From contig JAFUYP010000076.1 in assembly GCA_017470535.1 (NCBI GenBank), positions 24,564 through 88,563 on the forward strand: a stretch of 64,000 bases of DNA, written 5' to 3'. The notes below the pieces were generated by a model. That model searched no databases. It had not been told where the DNA came from and worked only from the letters and a program-made list of their open reading frames with translations. Numbering within the stretch: the stretch's first letter is position 1; each line of letters starts with the position of its first letter. Position numbers and translations under genes: made by a program. This DNA comes from Ruminococcus sp. Lineage in GTDB: Bacteria > Bacillota > Clostridia > Oscillospirales > Ruminococcaceae. This document shows, piece after piece, positions 46,620-56,084 of the stretch.

Positions 46620-47588
46620 ATGAAAAAGATACTGCTTATTTTTACCGGTGGTACTATTATGTGCACAACTGAAAACGGTATTATGTCAATAGATGAAAAT
46701 ATGGGGGCGTACCTTGTCGATGCCTATAAAAAGACCAGCGGCGACGACAGCACGGAGTTTGAGATGATGACGCCGTTTGTGATGCTAAGCGAGAATATGT
46801 CGCTTGCTCTCTGGAACAGGCTCGTTAAAATGCTTGCGGGTGTAGACTTTGAAAAGTACGAGGGCGTTATCATCACCCACGGCAGCGATACGCTTGCGTA
46901 TACATCGGCGCTTGTGGGTATGCTCTATCGCCATACGAAAGTGCCGATCATCATAACAGCCGCAAACAAGCCTGTAAACGAAAAAGGCTCAAACGGGCTT
47001 TTTAATTTCAGGAGCGCTGTAAAGCTTATAAAGGAAAAGCGATACCCCGGTGTATTCACGGTGTACGAGCAGGTGTACCTCTCGACCAGACTTATCCCGG
47101 CGGACACTTATCTTGACAGGTTTTCAAGCTACGGCGGCGAGCCGTTTGAGGGCGTGAGCGAAAACAGGCTCAAAAAGCCCCGTGAAAGGCTCATAGACCC
47201 CGATATAACGCTTGAAAAGAGCATAACCGTTGTAAACCCGTACCCGGGGTTTGACTATACGTCGGTAAATCTTTCCTCACGCCCGGCGGCGGTGCTGCAC
47301 ACCCTCTACCACAGCGGCACAGCCTGCACCGACGGCGAGGGGAAGAATTCGCTCATATCCTTTATCGACAAATGCAAGGCGCTTGACATTCCGCTCTACC
47401 TCTGCGGCACAAAGGGCAGGGGAGCAGGGATTTACGAAAGTGCATCACGCTACATTGACAAGGGTGTAAGCACGATAGACCGCATATCCGATGTGGCGGC
47501 GTATGTAAAGCTGCTTATCGCCTACAATCAGAAAGAGATAAACCCTGCAAGATATATCTATTCAAACGTTTTCTTTGAAATGCTTTAG
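46620..47588 (+). CDS. ansA: Type I L-asparaginase, 322 aa
   Basis: Hydrolyses asparagine to aspartate and ammonia in the cytoplasm. The first catalytic motif is IFTGGTIM with Thr12 as likely nucleophile; the second is IITHGSDTLAYTSALVG (about residues 83-99). NEKGSNGLFNFRSAVKLI and LYHSGTACT fit the family. No signal peptide, which favours the type I (cytosolic) form. The next gene follows after eight bases, suggesting a two-gene operon. A GatD/tRNA-transamidase role is not supported. Confidence 0.92.
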   Translation: MKKILLIFTGGTIMCTTENGIMSIDENMGAYLVDAYKKTSGDDSTEFEMMTPFVMLSENMSLALWNRLVKMLAGVDFEKYEGVIITHGSDTLAYTSALVGMLYRHTKVPIIITAANKPVNEKGSNGLFNFRSAVKLIKEKRYPGVFTVYEQVYLSTRLIPADTYLDRFSSYGGEPFEGVSENRLKKPRERLIDPDITLEKSITVVNPYPGFDYTSVNLSSRPAAVLHTLYHSGTACTDGEGKNSLISFIDKCKALDIPLYLCGTKGRGAGIYESASRYIDKGVSTIDRISDVAAYVKLLIAYNQKEINPARYIYSNVFFEML

Positions 47589-47596
47589 GAGGGACT

Positions 47597-48430
47597 ATGG
47601 ACAAACTGATAAAGTATGCCGAAAATCAGGCAAAGGATCTGCACTCACTCATTATAAACATAGACGGCAGGCGTGTGTACAGCTTTGGTGATACAGATGA
47701 GCGCCGTGATATTTATTCGGCGACAAAGAGTATACTAAGCATCGCAGTCGGTGAGCTTTATGAGAGCGACAGGCTCGACATAGACTCACCGCTGCATGAG
47801 TATCTGACAGACGCACAGCGAAGGCTTATCCCCGAAAACAAAAGAGCTGACTTTGAGTGCCTGCCCGTGACAAGGTTTCTTACAATGTCGGTAGGCGGCT
47901 ACCCGTTCCGCCCGGAGGGTGAGAGCGGCTGGCTGTCGCAGGCGCTTGGCGCTGATGCAGACTATAAAAACGCCCAGTTTAGCTATTCAAATTTCCCGGC
48001 GCTGCTCGTGGGGGCAGTATGCGAGAACATAACAGGCGGACTGGCAGGCTACATAAAAGATATGCTTTACCGCACCGCCGACATTAAGAACGCTGATGTC
48101 AAGCTGACCCCCGAGGGGTATTTCTACGGTGCGAGCGGCATGAAGCTCTCCTGCGCCGAGCTTGAAAGGACAGGGCTTTATCTGCTTCGCCATGCTGACG
48201 AAAAAAGCGGATATTACGCCCATGCATTCTCGCCGCAGATAAAGACTGACAGCGGCAGCTACGGTTATTATTTCTGGCTTGAAAACGGCTGCATCTGCAT
48301 AAGCGGCAAGTGGGGGCAGAAGTGCATCATCTCACCGGAAGATAACAGAGTGATATGTTATCTCTCCACCGGACAGAAGGCAGACGAAAAGCTGTATCAG
48401 TTGGCAGTTGAGGTGTCGTTTGCGCCGTAA
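47597..48430 (+). CDS. Serine hydrolase of the beta-lactamase/DD-peptidase fold, 277 aa
   Basis: A class C beta-lactamase-like hydrolase. The SxxK motif is YSATKSIL (Ser41, Lys44) and the YxN motif is FSYSNFPALL (about residues 132-141). A third motif is not clear; GKWGQKCII near the C-terminus stands where HxG or KTG would be. No signal peptide or membrane anchor is seen, so it would act inside the cell on an ester or amide substrate. AGGAGG precedes the ATG, and it is co-transcribed with the asparaginase gene. Substrate unknown. Confidence 0.85.
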   Translation: MDKLIKYAENQAKDLHSLIINIDGRRVYSFGDTDERRDIYSATKSILSIAVGELYESDRLDIDSPLHEYLTDAQRRLIPENKRADFECLPVTRFLTMSVGGYPFRPEGESGWLSQALGADADYKNAQFSYSNFPALLVGAVCENITGGLAGYIKDMLYRTADIKNADVKLTPEGYFYGASGMKLSCAELERTGLYLLRHADEKSGYYAHAFSPQIKTDSGSYGYYFWLENGCICISGKWGQKCIISPEDNRVICYLSTGQKADEKLYQLAVEVSFAP

Positions 48431-48517
48431 GGCAACCTTTCCTGTCCTTCTTTCCGGTTCTCCCCCAAGCACGCCGCCAAAGGCGGCGAACCCCCGGAAA
48501 ACCAATGCACAAAAACA

Positions 48518-48558
48518 ACAACTCCGCCCCCATTTTCCGGGAGCGGAGTTGATCTTTT
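48518..48558. terminator. Bidirectional terminator between convergent genes
   Basis: AACTCCGC (48520-48527) pairs with GCGGAGTT (48543-48550) with an inner CCC/GGG stack, flanked by A-rich and T-rich runs. Confidence 0.75.
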
Positions 48559-49139
48559 TACATAAATACATTCGTCACTACTATCTCAATGCCTATGCCT
48601 ATCAATATAATGCCGCCGATCACCGTAGCCTTGCCGGAGATCTTTGTGCCTACCGTCCTGCCGATCTTCAAACCGACGGAGCTTATGATAAAAGTCACCA
48701 CAGCAATTATGCACGAGCATATGAGAGCTTTTATAAAGCCGTAATCTGAGATAGTGAACCCTACGCTCAAAGCGTCGATAGATGTGGCGACCGCCTGCAT
48801 CAGCAGTATCATCGGTGTGAGCCTTACACCCTCGCCTGCGCCGTCGCCGCCCTTGAAGCCCTCGTATATCATGCTGCCGCCTATGTATGCAAGAAGTAAG
48901 AGCGCTATCCACGGAACTGCACGGTCGAGCTTTGTAAAATAGCTGACTATCGTTCTTACGAGCAGCCACCCGGTCATCGGCATGAGCGCCTGGAAAAATG
49001 CAAACGCCCCCGAAATGCCGAGTATCTTGCGGCTCCTCATCTCAGGCTCACCAAGCCCGTTTGCAAGTGATACGGTAAATGCGTCCATTGCAAGCCCGAC
49101 ACCTAACAGCATACTGTTCAAGAAAAAGAAAATATCCAT
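48558..49139 (-). CDS. mntP: Manganese efflux pump MntP, 193 aa
   Basis: Exports Mn2+ across the membrane. Six helices are seen; the conserved acidic motifs are GLAMDAFTVSLANGL in helix 1 (Asp about residue 19) and ATSIDALSVGFTI in the second half, as in the duplicated MntP fold. Length matches. I looked for the Mn-sensing yybP-ykoY riboswitch upstream (49140-49220) and see none. It is a single gene. Confidence 0.94.
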   Translation of the reverse strand: MDIFFFLNSMLLGVGLAMDAFTVSLANGLGEPEMRSRKILGISGAFAFFQALMPMTGWLLVRTIVSYFTKLDRAVPWIALLLLAYIGGSMIYEGFKGGDGAGEGVRLTPMILLMQAVATSIDALSVGFTISDYGFIKALICSCIIAVVTFIISSVGLKIGRTVGTKISGKATVIGGIILIGIGIEIVVTNVFM

Positions 49140-49219
49140 ATCGGTGATCCTTTACATAGTTAGTGTATTCACATAGTATTTTAGCATATTAGGTGGCAGT
49201 TGTCAAGCATAGGATAGAT

Positions 49220-49720
49220 TTATTTTTTCCCTTTGCAAAGGTTAGCTTTCGCTAATATCCCGGCTGCGGCTGTGAATATCATACTGCCGCCCGAATCGGG
49301 AGAGAAGAATGCACTGTATGTGATCATAGCCGCTAATGACAATACCGATAAGGCAAGCCATACCTTTGTTAAGCTCTCGGCAAAGCAGGATCTTTTTATG
49401 CGTGAGATGTTGTCACAGAATATGAGCACGAATGCCTGCATCGCTGTCATGTAGCACCCTGCCGCCGTAAATGACCCCGTCCCCGATAAAATGAGCGATG
49501 CCACCCTGATGATAAAAGCATATATCACTGCCGCCGTTATCAGTACAGCTGCCGCCGCTAAGATGTTGAGCGCCAGCTCCTTTTTCTGCTCACGGCGTTT
49601 TAAGTATTCCTTCCTGCCGCTGCTTACTGTTATTATAGTATGCTCGGTCGCTGACTGAAAAGCGTCCTGCTCGTATGCGAGTGATGTCCTGTTTGTAAAG
49701 TATATGTTTTTGGTCTGCAT
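49220..49720 (-). CDS. Four-helix membrane protein, 166 aa, unknown function
   Basis: A hydrophilic N-terminus of about 45 residues with a basic stretch (SGRKEYLKRREQKKE) is followed by four hydrophobic helices (about residues 48-72, 78-100, 115-135 and 140-155). No domain recognised. The layout (DUF6442-like proteins have similar form) suggests a small inner-membrane protein of Clostridia. It appears as a single gene divergent from typA. Confidence 0.7.
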   Translation of the reverse strand: MQTKNIYFTNRTSLAYEQDAFQSATEHTIITVSSGRKEYLKRREQKKELALNILAAAAVLITAAVIYAFIIRVASLILSGTGSFTAAGCYMTAMQAFVLIFCDNISRIKRSCFAESLTKVWLALSVLSLAAMITYSAFFSPDSGGSMIFTAAAGILAKANLCKGKK

Positions 49721-49863
49721 ATTATCACACTTCTTTCGTTTGAGTCTGTGGATATTATAACACGGAACGACGATTTGTCAATACATTTTTTTGGACAGTT
49801 GACGAATGCCGCAGCTATTTGTTGAAAATATATTAACTTTGTGAAAAATGAATAAATTTTACC

Positions 49864-49892
49864 TTGACATTTTGGTGATTTGGCGGTATAAT
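49864..49892 (+). promoter_or_regulatory. Promoter of typA
   Basis: TTGACA (49864-49869), a 17-base spacer and TATAAT (49887-49892), both exact. A leader of about 90 bases follows, with an ATTGTGCATTG repeat unit near the start codon. Confidence 0.85.
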
Positions 49893-49986
49893 ATTTTTCG
49901 GTGTTTATTTAGAAGAAAGAACGGTTGTTGACTGCACTTTGAGCATTGACATTGCCGATTGTGCATTGTAAACGGAGGAATGACAA

Positions 49987-51804
49987 ATGGTAAGAGAAGA
50001 CCTGAGAAATGTTGCTATCATCGCTCACGTCGATCACGGCAAGACTACGCTCGTAGATGAGATGTTAAAGCAGAGCGGTACATTCAGAGAGAATCAGGTA
50101 GTAAATGACAGAGTAATGGACTCAAACGACATAGAGCGTGAAAGAGGTATAACGATCCTTGCGAAGAATACGTCTATATTCTATAAAGATGTAAAGATAA
50201 ATGTCATCGACACTCCCGGACACGCAGACTTCGGCGGCGAGGTAGAGCGTGTGCTCAAAATGGTAAACGGCGTTATACTGCTCGTTGATGCAGCGGAGGG
50301 CCCTATGCCGCAGACAAGGTTCGTGCTGCAAAAGGCTCTCGAGCTGGGTCATAAGATAATAGTAGTTGTAAATAAGATAGACCGCCCCGATGCAAGGCTT
50401 GACGAGGTAGGCGACGAGGTGCTCGAGCTTCTTCTTGACCTTGATGCGTCCGAGGAGCAGCTTGAATCGCCTGTGCTTTACTGCTCGGGCAGAGACGGTA
50501 CGGCATCGCTCTCACCCGACGAGCCGGGTACCGATATGATACCGCTCTTTGAGAAGATACTCTCATATATCCCTGCGCCCGAGGTCGATACGGAGGGCTC
50601 TATGCAGATGCTCGTATCCTCTATCGACTACAACGAGTATGTCGGCAGGATAGCTATCGGCAGAGTCGAGAGGGGCGAGATAAAGGTAAATCAGGAGGTC
50701 ACCGTAGGCGACTACCACGAGACTAAAAAGCAGTACAGGGGCAAGGTCGTTACTATCTATCAGATAGAGGGGCTAAAGCGTGTCCCCTGCGACAGCGCAA
50801 AGGCAGGCGACATCGTCTGCATAAGCGGTATAGAGAATATCACTATCGGTGATACTATCTGCAATTTCGGCGAGTTCGAGGCAGTACCGTTTGTCAAGAT
50901 ATCCGAGCCGACAGTCGAGATGACCTTCTCGGTAAACGATTCTCCGTTTGCAGGCAGAGAGGGCAAGTTCGTAACATCACGCCACCTGCGTGACAGACTG
51001 TTCAGGGAGCTTTTGAAGGACGTGTCGCTGCGTGTATCTGAGACCGACACGACAGATTCTTTCAGAGTTGCCGGCAGAGGTGAGATGCACCTTTCGATAC
51101 TTATTGAGAATATGAGAAGAGAGGGCTATGAGCTGGGCGTTTCCACCCCGAGAGTTCTCTACCGTGAGATAGAGGGCAAGCTAAACGAGCCTATTGAGCG
51201 ACTTGTTATAGATGTTCCCGAGGACTGCGTAGGCTCTGTTATGGAAAAGCTCGGCGCAAGAAAGGGCGAGCTTACACAAATGGCACCTGTCGGCAGCAGG
51301 ATGAGACTGGAATTCCTGATCCCGGCAAGAGGTCTGTTCGGCTATAAGAGCGAATTTCTGACCGACACCAAGGGCGAGGGCATCATGTCGAGCGTGTTCG
51401 ACAGCTACCAGCCGTACAAGGGCGAGATACCCAAGCGTGCCACAGGCTCTCTTGTGGCGTTTGAAACAGGCGAGGCTGTAACATACGGTCTTTATAACGC
51501 TCAGGAGCGTGGTGAGCTGTTCATCAAGGCCGGTACGCCTGTCTACGAGGGCATGGTAGTGGGTGCTTCCCCCAAGCAGGAGGATCTGGTAGTAAACGTG
51601 TGCAAGAAAAAGCACCTTACCAACACCCGTGCAAGCGGCAGCGACGACGCTCTCAGACTTACTCCGCCGAGAGTGCTGAGCTTAGAGGACAGCCTTGAAT
51701 TCTTAGCAGACGACGAGCTGCTCGAGGTAACTCCCAAGAATATAAGGATAAGAAAAAAGACCCTGAGCAACACCCAGCGTGCCAAGGACAGGGCTAAGAT
51801 GTGA
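49987..51804 (+). CDS. typA: Ribosome-associated GTPase TypA/BipA, 605 aa
   Basis: A translational GTPase involved in ribosome assembly and stress adaptation. G1 [11 protein letters not shown]2 [12 protein letters not shown]3 [12 protein letters not shown] and G4 NKIDRP are intact. The C-terminal half includes [19 protein letters not shown] and the BipA-specific [22 protein letters not shown] and [16 protein letters not shown]. Length is normal. GGAGGAATGACAA precedes the ATG. Confidence 0.97.
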   Translation: MVREDLRNVAIIAHVDHGKTTLVDEMLKQSGTFRENQVVNDRVMDSNDIERERGITILAKNTSIFYKDVKINVIDTPGHADFGGEVERVLKMVNGVILLVDAAEGPMPQTRFVLQKALELGHKIIVVVNKIDRPDARLDEVGDEVLELLLDLDASEEQLESPVLYCSGRDGTASLSPDEPGTDMIPLFEKILSYIPAPEVDTEGSMQMLVSSIDYNEYVGRIAIGRVERGEIKVNQEVTVGDYHETKKQYRGKVVTIYQIEGLKRVPCDSAKAGDIVCISGIENITIGDTICNFGEFEAVPFVKISEPTVEMTFSVNDSPFAGREGKFVTSRHLRDRLFRELLKDVSLRVSETDTTDSFRVAGRGEMHLSILIENMRREGYELGVSTPRVLYREIEGKLNEPIERLVIDVPEDCVGSVMEKLGARKGELTQMAPVGSRMRLEFLIPARGLFGYKSEFLTDTKGEGIMSSVFDSYQPYKGEIPKRATGSLVAFETGEAVTYGLYNAQERGELFIKAGTPVYEGMVVGASPKQEDLVVNVCKKKHLTNTRASGSDDALRLTPPRVLSLEDSLEFLADDELLEVTPKNIRIRKKTLSNTQRAKDRAKM

Positions 51805-51814
51805 TAATGATAAC

Positions 51815-51846
51815 ACCGCAGGTGAACGCCTGCGGTCATTTTTTTG
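51815..51846 (+). terminator. Terminator of typA
   Basis: ACCGCAGG pairs with CCTGCGGT around TGAACG, followed by a seven-T run. Confidence 0.88.
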
Positions 51847-51875
51847 CATTTTGCAAAATCCACCCCCGGACACTA

Positions 51876-51904
51876 TTGATTTTTATTAGCAAATGTGATA
51901 TAAT
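51876..51904 (+). promoter_or_regulatory. Promoter of the GlpA/GlpB-like operon
   Basis: TTGATT (51876-51881), a 17-base spacer and TATAAT (51899-51904), 70 bases before the first gene. Confidence 0.75.
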
Positions 51905-51973
51905 AATTAGTGGCGAGTAAAAATTTTTGTATAAAATCACTATTTGACAAATATATTATGATGGGGTGATAAA

Positions 51974-53368
51974 ATGATAGATGTAGCTATAATAGGTGCA
52001 GGGGCTGTCGGGTGTGCGGCGGCTATGGAGCTTTCAAAGTATAAGCTCAGTGTATGCGTCATAGACCGTGAGAGCGATGTGGGCGAGGGTACCACAAAGG
52101 CTAACTCTGCGATAGTCCACGCAGGCTTTGATGCAGTGCCGGGCACGCTCAAAGCACGCTTCAACGTCCGTGGCAGCGAGATGATGGAGGAGCTTTCAAA
52201 AAGGCTCGACTTTGCGTATAAGAGAAACGGCGCTATGGTGCTTTGCTTTGATAAGAACGACGAGGGAAAGCTCACAGAGCTTAAAGAGCGTGCCGACAAA
52301 AACGGTGTAAAGGGTGTGAGCATCATCTCGGGCGACAGGGCAAGGGAATTAGAGCCGTCACTTACCGACGAGGTCACGGCGGCGCTGCTTGCCGAAAGCT
52401 CGGCGATAGTCTGCCCGTTTGAGATGACGATAGCATTTGCGGAAAACGCTTATGCAAACGGGGTCGAGTTTAAGCTCTCCACTCTTGTGACAGGGGTGGA
52501 AAAAACTGACGCAGGCTTTGTGGTAAAGACAGATGACGGCGATATCGAAGCTAAGGTCGTGATAAACGCCGCAGGTGTGTATGCTGATACAGTGCATTCA
52601 TTCGTGTCAGACAAGCCGCTTGCGATAACGCCGAGAAAGGGCGAGTATATACTTATGGACCGCTCGGCAGGGGGAACGGTGAGCAGGACTATATTCCAGC
52701 TGCCGACTAAAATGGGCAAGGGCATACTTGTGACACCCACTGTCCACGGCAACCTGCTCGCAGGGCCTACCGCCGAAAACATCGACGACAAGGAAAACAC
52801 CGCCACCACGACAGACGGTCTTGCATCGGTAAAGGCAAAGGGCGCATTAAGTGTTAAAAATATCCCATGGGGGAGCATGATAACAAGCTTTACGGGGCTG
52901 CGTGCAGTCGGTGACAGAGGGGATTTCATAATTGAGGAATCCGATGTGCCGGGCTTTATTGATGCAGCAGGCATCGAGTCGCCGGGGCTTACTTCTGCGC
53001 CTGCGATAGGGGAGTATCTGTGTGAGCTTGCAGGCAGGCGGCTGGATATGCAGATAAATACCGATTATATCGCCGCAAGGAGCGGTGTTATCCACCTGTC
53101 TGCACTTGATGACGAGCATAAAAACGCCCTTATAAAAAAAGACCCTGCATACGGCAGGATAGTCTGCCGCTGCGAGAGCATAACCGAGGGCGAGATAAGA
53201 GATGCGATAAACAGACCTCTCGGGGCGACTACGCTTGACGGCGTAAAAAGGCGCACCAGAGCAGGCATGGGCAGATGTCAGGGCGGCTTTTGCAGCCCGA
53301 CTGTTATAAAGCTGTTATCCGAAAAGCTCGGCATAGCTATGCGTGACGTAAAGAAAAACGGTAAGTAA
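51974..53368 (+). CDS. GlpA-like FAD oxidoreductase with BFD-type iron-sulfur domain, 464 aa
   Basis: Related to the catalytic subunit of anaerobic glycerol-3-phosphate dehydrogenase. The N-terminal Rossmann motif for FAD is AIIGAGAVGCAAAMELSKY (residues 5-23), with NSAIVHAGFDA, NAAGVYAD and LAGPTAENIDDKE typical of the DAO fold. The C-terminal BFD-like domain carries four cysteines in VCRCESIT and MGRCQGGFCSP for a [2Fe-2S] cluster. It is first in a three-gene operon with a GlpB-like flavoprotein and a DUF1667 protein. Whether the substrate is glycerol 3-phosphate or another hydroxyacid is not decided; no glpK lies nearby. Confidence 0.9.
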   Translation: MIDVAIIGAGAVGCAAAMELSKYKLSVCVIDRESDVGEGTTKANSAIVHAGFDAVPGTLKARFNVRGSEMMEELSKRLDFAYKRNGAMVLCFDKNDEGKLTELKERADKNGVKGVSIISGDRARELEPSLTDEVTAALLAESSAIVCPFEMTIAFAENAYANGVEFKLSTLVTGVEKTDAGFVVKTDDGDIEAKVVINAAGVYADTVHSFVSDKPLAITPRKGEYILMDRSAGGTVSRTIFQLPTKMGKGILVTPTVHGNLLAGPTAENIDDKENTATTTDGLASVKAKGALSVKNIPWGSMITSFTGLRAVGDRGDFIIEESDVPGFIDAAGIESPGLTSAPAIGEYLCELAGRRLDMQINTDYIAARSGVIHLSALDDEHKNALIKKDPAYGRIVCRCESITEGEIRDAINRPLGATTLDGVKRRTRAGMGRCQGGFCSPTVIKLLSEKLGIAMRDVKKNGK

Positions 53369-53382
53369 GGGGGCGGCTTTAT

Positions 53383-54651
53383 ATGGAAAACTTTGATATT
53401 ATCATCATAGGCGGCGGCCCTGCGGGTATGGCGGCGGCTGTAAGCGCCAAAAAAGCAGGCGCTGAGAATATAGTCATACTTGAACGTGACAAGGTGTTGG
53501 GCGGCATACTTAACCAGTGTATACACGGCGGCTTCGGTCTGCATACCTTCGGCGAGGAGCTTACAGGCCCGGAATACGCTGAGAGGTACGCCGACATGGT
53601 AAGGGATATGGATATCCCCTATGAGCTTGAAACTATGGTGCTTGATGTTGCACCTAAGCCCGACGGCTGCAAGGCGGTAACTGTCATAAGCCCGACAAGG
53701 GGCGTGTGTGAGCTTTCGGCAAAGGCGGTCGTGCTTGCAATGGGGTGCCGTGAGCGTCCGAGGGGGGCGCTGGGCATAGCAGGCTTTCGTCCGAAGGGCG
53801 TGTACACCGCAGGTACTGCACAGAAGCTCGTCAACCTGGAGGGCGTGCATATCGGCAGGGAGGTCGTTATCTTAGGCTCGGGCGATATAGGGCTTATCAT
53901 GGCAAGACGAATGACGCTTGAGGGGGCGCACGTTGCGGCGGTAGCGGAGCTTATGCCGTATTCGAGCGGACTAAAACGAAACATAGTGCAGTGCCTTGAT
54001 GACTACGGCATACCGCTGCTTCTGAGCCACACTGTCATTGACATAAAGGGCAAGGATAAGCTCGAGGGCGTCGTCATCGCACAGGTAGATGAGAACCGTG
54101 TGCCGATAAAAGAAACTGCAAAGCTCTACCCATGCGACACGCTGCTGCTCTCCTGCGGTCTGATACCCGAGAATGAGCTTACCTCTGCTGCCGGCATAAG
54201 GATAGACAGGCGCACGAACGGTGCAATGGTCAACGAGTCGCTTGAAACGAGCATAGAGGGGGTATTCTCCTGCGGTAACGTGCTGCACGTCCACGACCTT
54301 GTTGACTTTGTATCGGAGGAATCCGCAAGGGCAGGCGAAAATGCTGCAAAATATGCACTCGGCGCAAAGAGAGAAAAGTGTGAGAGCTTTGACATCGAAA
54401 CAGGCAACGGAGTGCGCTATACAGTGCCCGTGAGCATTTCGCCCGGGAATGCAGACGAGCTTACACATATAAGATTCAGGGTAGGCGATGTTTATAAAAA
54501 CGTATCTGTCGTTGTAAAGTCGGGGGAGACGGAGCTTGTGCGCCGTAAGTCAAGGATACTTGTCCCGAGTGAAATGGTAGACCTGCTCATAAAGAAGGAT
54601 AAGCTGCAAGGCATCAGCGAAAACATAAAAGTATATCTGGAGGAGGCGTGA
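53383..54651 (+). CDS. NAD(P)/FAD-dependent oxidoreductase, GlpB-like partner, 422 aa
   Basis: Two dinucleotide-binding folds are seen: IIIGGGPAGMAAAVSAKKAG (residues 5-24) and REVVILGSGDIGLIMARRM (about 166-184), with VLAMGCRERPRG and GVFSCGNVLHVHDLVDFV between and after. This is the pyridine nucleotide-disulfide oxidoreductase type without the CxxxxC disulfide. It probably passes electrons between the GlpA-like subunit and NAD(P) or a quinone-side partner. It starts 14 bases after the first gene and overlaps the region of the third. Confidence 0.9.
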   Translation: MENFDIIIIGGGPAGMAAAVSAKKAGAENIVILERDKVLGGILNQCIHGGFGLHTFGEELTGPEYAERYADMVRDMDIPYELETMVLDVAPKPDGCKAVTVISPTRGVCELSAKAVVLAMGCRERPRGALGIAGFRPKGVYTAGTAQKLVNLEGVHIGREVVILGSGDIGLIMARRMTLEGAHVAAVAELMPYSSGLKRNIVQCLDDYGIPLLLSHTVIDIKGKDKLEGVVIAQVDENRVPIKETAKLYPCDTLLLSCGLIPENELTSAAGIRIDRRTNGAMVNESLETSIEGVFSCGNVLHVHDLVDFVSEESARAGENAAKYALGAKREKCESFDIETGNGVRYTVPVSISPGNADELTHIRFRVGDVYKNVSVVVKSGETELVRRKSRILVPSEMVDLLIKKDKLQGISENIKVYLEEA

Positions 54652-54653
54652 GC

Positions 54654-55010
54654 ATGACAAAGGAGCTTACTTGTATATGCTGCCCTATGGGATGTGCGCT
54701 CACAGCGGAGCTTGAGGACGGCAAGGTCACAAATGTTACCGGCAACACCTGCCCACGGGGAAAGGGATATGCCGAAACGGAGCTTACCGCCCCTGTCAGG
54801 AGCGTGACCACCACGGTGATAACACAGCAGGGGATACCCGTACCCGTAAAGACAAAGACCCCTGTCCCGAAGGACAAGATCTTCGATGTGGTAAGGGCGA
54901 TAAAGGCATTGCCTGTGTCTTTGCCTGTTAAAATGGGCGATGTGCTGTTAGTTGACGTATGCGGCAGCGGCAGCGATATCGTGGCTGCAAGAACGGTGGA
55001 GAACAGTTGA
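54654..55010 (+). CDS. DUF1667 protein, small cysteine-motif partner, 118 aa
   Basis: A DUF1667 protein, the usual third member of the GlpA/GlpB/DUF1667 set in Clostridia. The N-terminus has CICCPMGC and a fourth cysteine in TCPRGKGYAE, a likely metal or iron-sulfur site resembling the N-terminal cluster of molybdopterin enzymes. The C-terminal part has the conserved VPKDKIFDVVRAI. ATG 54654 is preferred, with GGAGGAGG ten bases upstream; GTG 54648 is possible. It overlaps the previous stop region, which implies coupled translation. Confidence 0.88.
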   Translation: MTKELTCICCPMGCALTAELEDGKVTNVTGNTCPRGKGYAETELTAPVRSVTTTVITQQGIPVPVKTKTPVPKDKIFDVVRAIKALPVSLPVKMGDVLLVDVCGSGSDIVAARTVENS

Positions 55011-55049
55011 TAGTCAAGGTGTCCTCCGCAGGCGGACGGATCTTAGGTG

Positions 55050-55077
55050 AAGCCTCCCCGTTTGGGGAGGCGTTTTG
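55050..55077 (+). terminator. Terminator of the GlpA/GlpB-like operon
   Basis: GCCTCCCC pairs with GGGGAGGC around GTTT, followed by GTTTTG; it also lies at the end of the convergent deacetylase gene. Confidence 0.8.
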
Positions 55078-55079
55078 CC

Positions 55080-55931
55080 TTAATCAAGCACCCTCTCAAA
55101 AAACTCCTCGCTCGATTCGCCGCAGGGTCTGTTAAAGCGCCCGAGTCTGTAAAGGTCGGTGTCATCGTCGATGATATTCACCCTTTCCTCGCAGGTGAGC
55201 GCTGCTTCAAAGCCTGCGCTTTTTATCACCTTTTCACTGGCGCTGTCGTAAAACCCATACGGGTAGCAGAATATATTTGCCTTGAAATCGCAGCTGCTTT
55301 CCAGACCCTTCTGAGCTTTGAGTATATCACGAAGAAACACCTCACGGTAGCTCTCAAAGCTCTCGCTGTCAAGCCTTAGTACGCCTTTTCTTTCATCAAG
55401 AGAGTGCATATCATAGCTGTGACAGGCTATCTCGCATATGCCGCTCTTACGCAGGGCGGCTATGTCTTTGTAGTCGCAGTAGTCTGTGTTCTCATCAGGC
55501 TCTGCCTGCTCGCCTGCGGCTTCGGCAAATGAACCGACAACACTTACTGTCATTTTGAAGCCGTGCCGTCTGATTATCGGCAGCGCCTGTGTAAGTGCGT
55601 TCAGATGTCCGTCATCAAGTGTTATTATCACGGGCTTTTTCGGAAGCTGCGTGCCGCAGCGCCTGCTGAGTATCAGCTCGTTTACCGTTATCGGCTCATA
55701 GCCATTGTTTTTGAGATACAAGATGTCCTCCTCAAATACCTGCGGCGTTACCACATATTCACCTGACCTGCTCTCGTCACGGCTTATGCTGTGATACATT
55801 ATTATCGGCACTCTTGTTCCGACTGAGCTTTCCTCTGCTCTGCTGCTGCCTGCAAACGCTGCTGCGGCAATTATCAGCGAGGTGACAGCGGCAAACACAG
55901 GCAGCTTTTTTATCCTTATTATCCTAAACAT
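55080..55931 (-). CDS. Secreted polysaccharide deacetylase, 283 aa
   Basis: A NodB-fold carbohydrate esterase (CE4 type). After an N-terminal membrane/signal segment (LPVFAAVTSLIIAAAAFAGSSRAE) the catalytic motifs are PIIMYHSIS, ITLDDGHLNAL (motif 1, with the first catalytic Asp pair) and CEIACHSYDMHSL (motif 2, with the metal His), then FCYPYGFYDSA (motif 3). It likely removes acetyl groups from peptidoglycan or another surface glycan. ATG 55931 is chosen because AAGGGG lies eight bases upstream; the longer frame to 55991 has no ribosome binding site. Confidence 0.9.
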   Translation of the reverse strand: MFRIIRIKKLPVFAAVTSLIIAAAAFAGSSRAEESSVGTRVPIIMYHSISRDESRSGEYVVTPQVFEEDILYLKNNGYEPITVNELILSRRCGTQLPKKPVIITLDDGHLNALTQALPIIRRHGFKMTVSVVGSFAEAAGEQAEPDENTDYCDYKDIAALRKSGICEIACHSYDMHSLDERKGVLRLDSESFESYREVFLRDILKAQKGLESSCDFKANIFCYPYGFYDSASEKVIKSAGFEAALTCEERVNIIDDDTDLYRLGRFNRPCGESSEEFFERVLD

Positions 55932-56016
55932 AATATCGCCCCTTAAAATATTCGTTATATTATACATTATATTAGCTTTAATGTTGTGCAATTACAAGAA
56001 AATATAAGTTTAGGGC

Positions 56017-56045
56017 TTGAAATATTTGTGCAATTGTGATATAAT
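56017..56045 (+). promoter_or_regulatory. Promoter of the chemoreceptor gene
   Basis: TTGAAA (56017-56022), a 17-base spacer and TATAAT (56040-56045). Confidence 0.75.
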
Positions 56046-56084
56046 AACAATGAGTAAATATTTCTGTTTGCGGAGGGAACTATC

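Noticed and set aside
49140-49220. Manganese riboswitch upstream of mntP
   Set aside because: The short leader shows none of the conserved yybP-ykoY loops.
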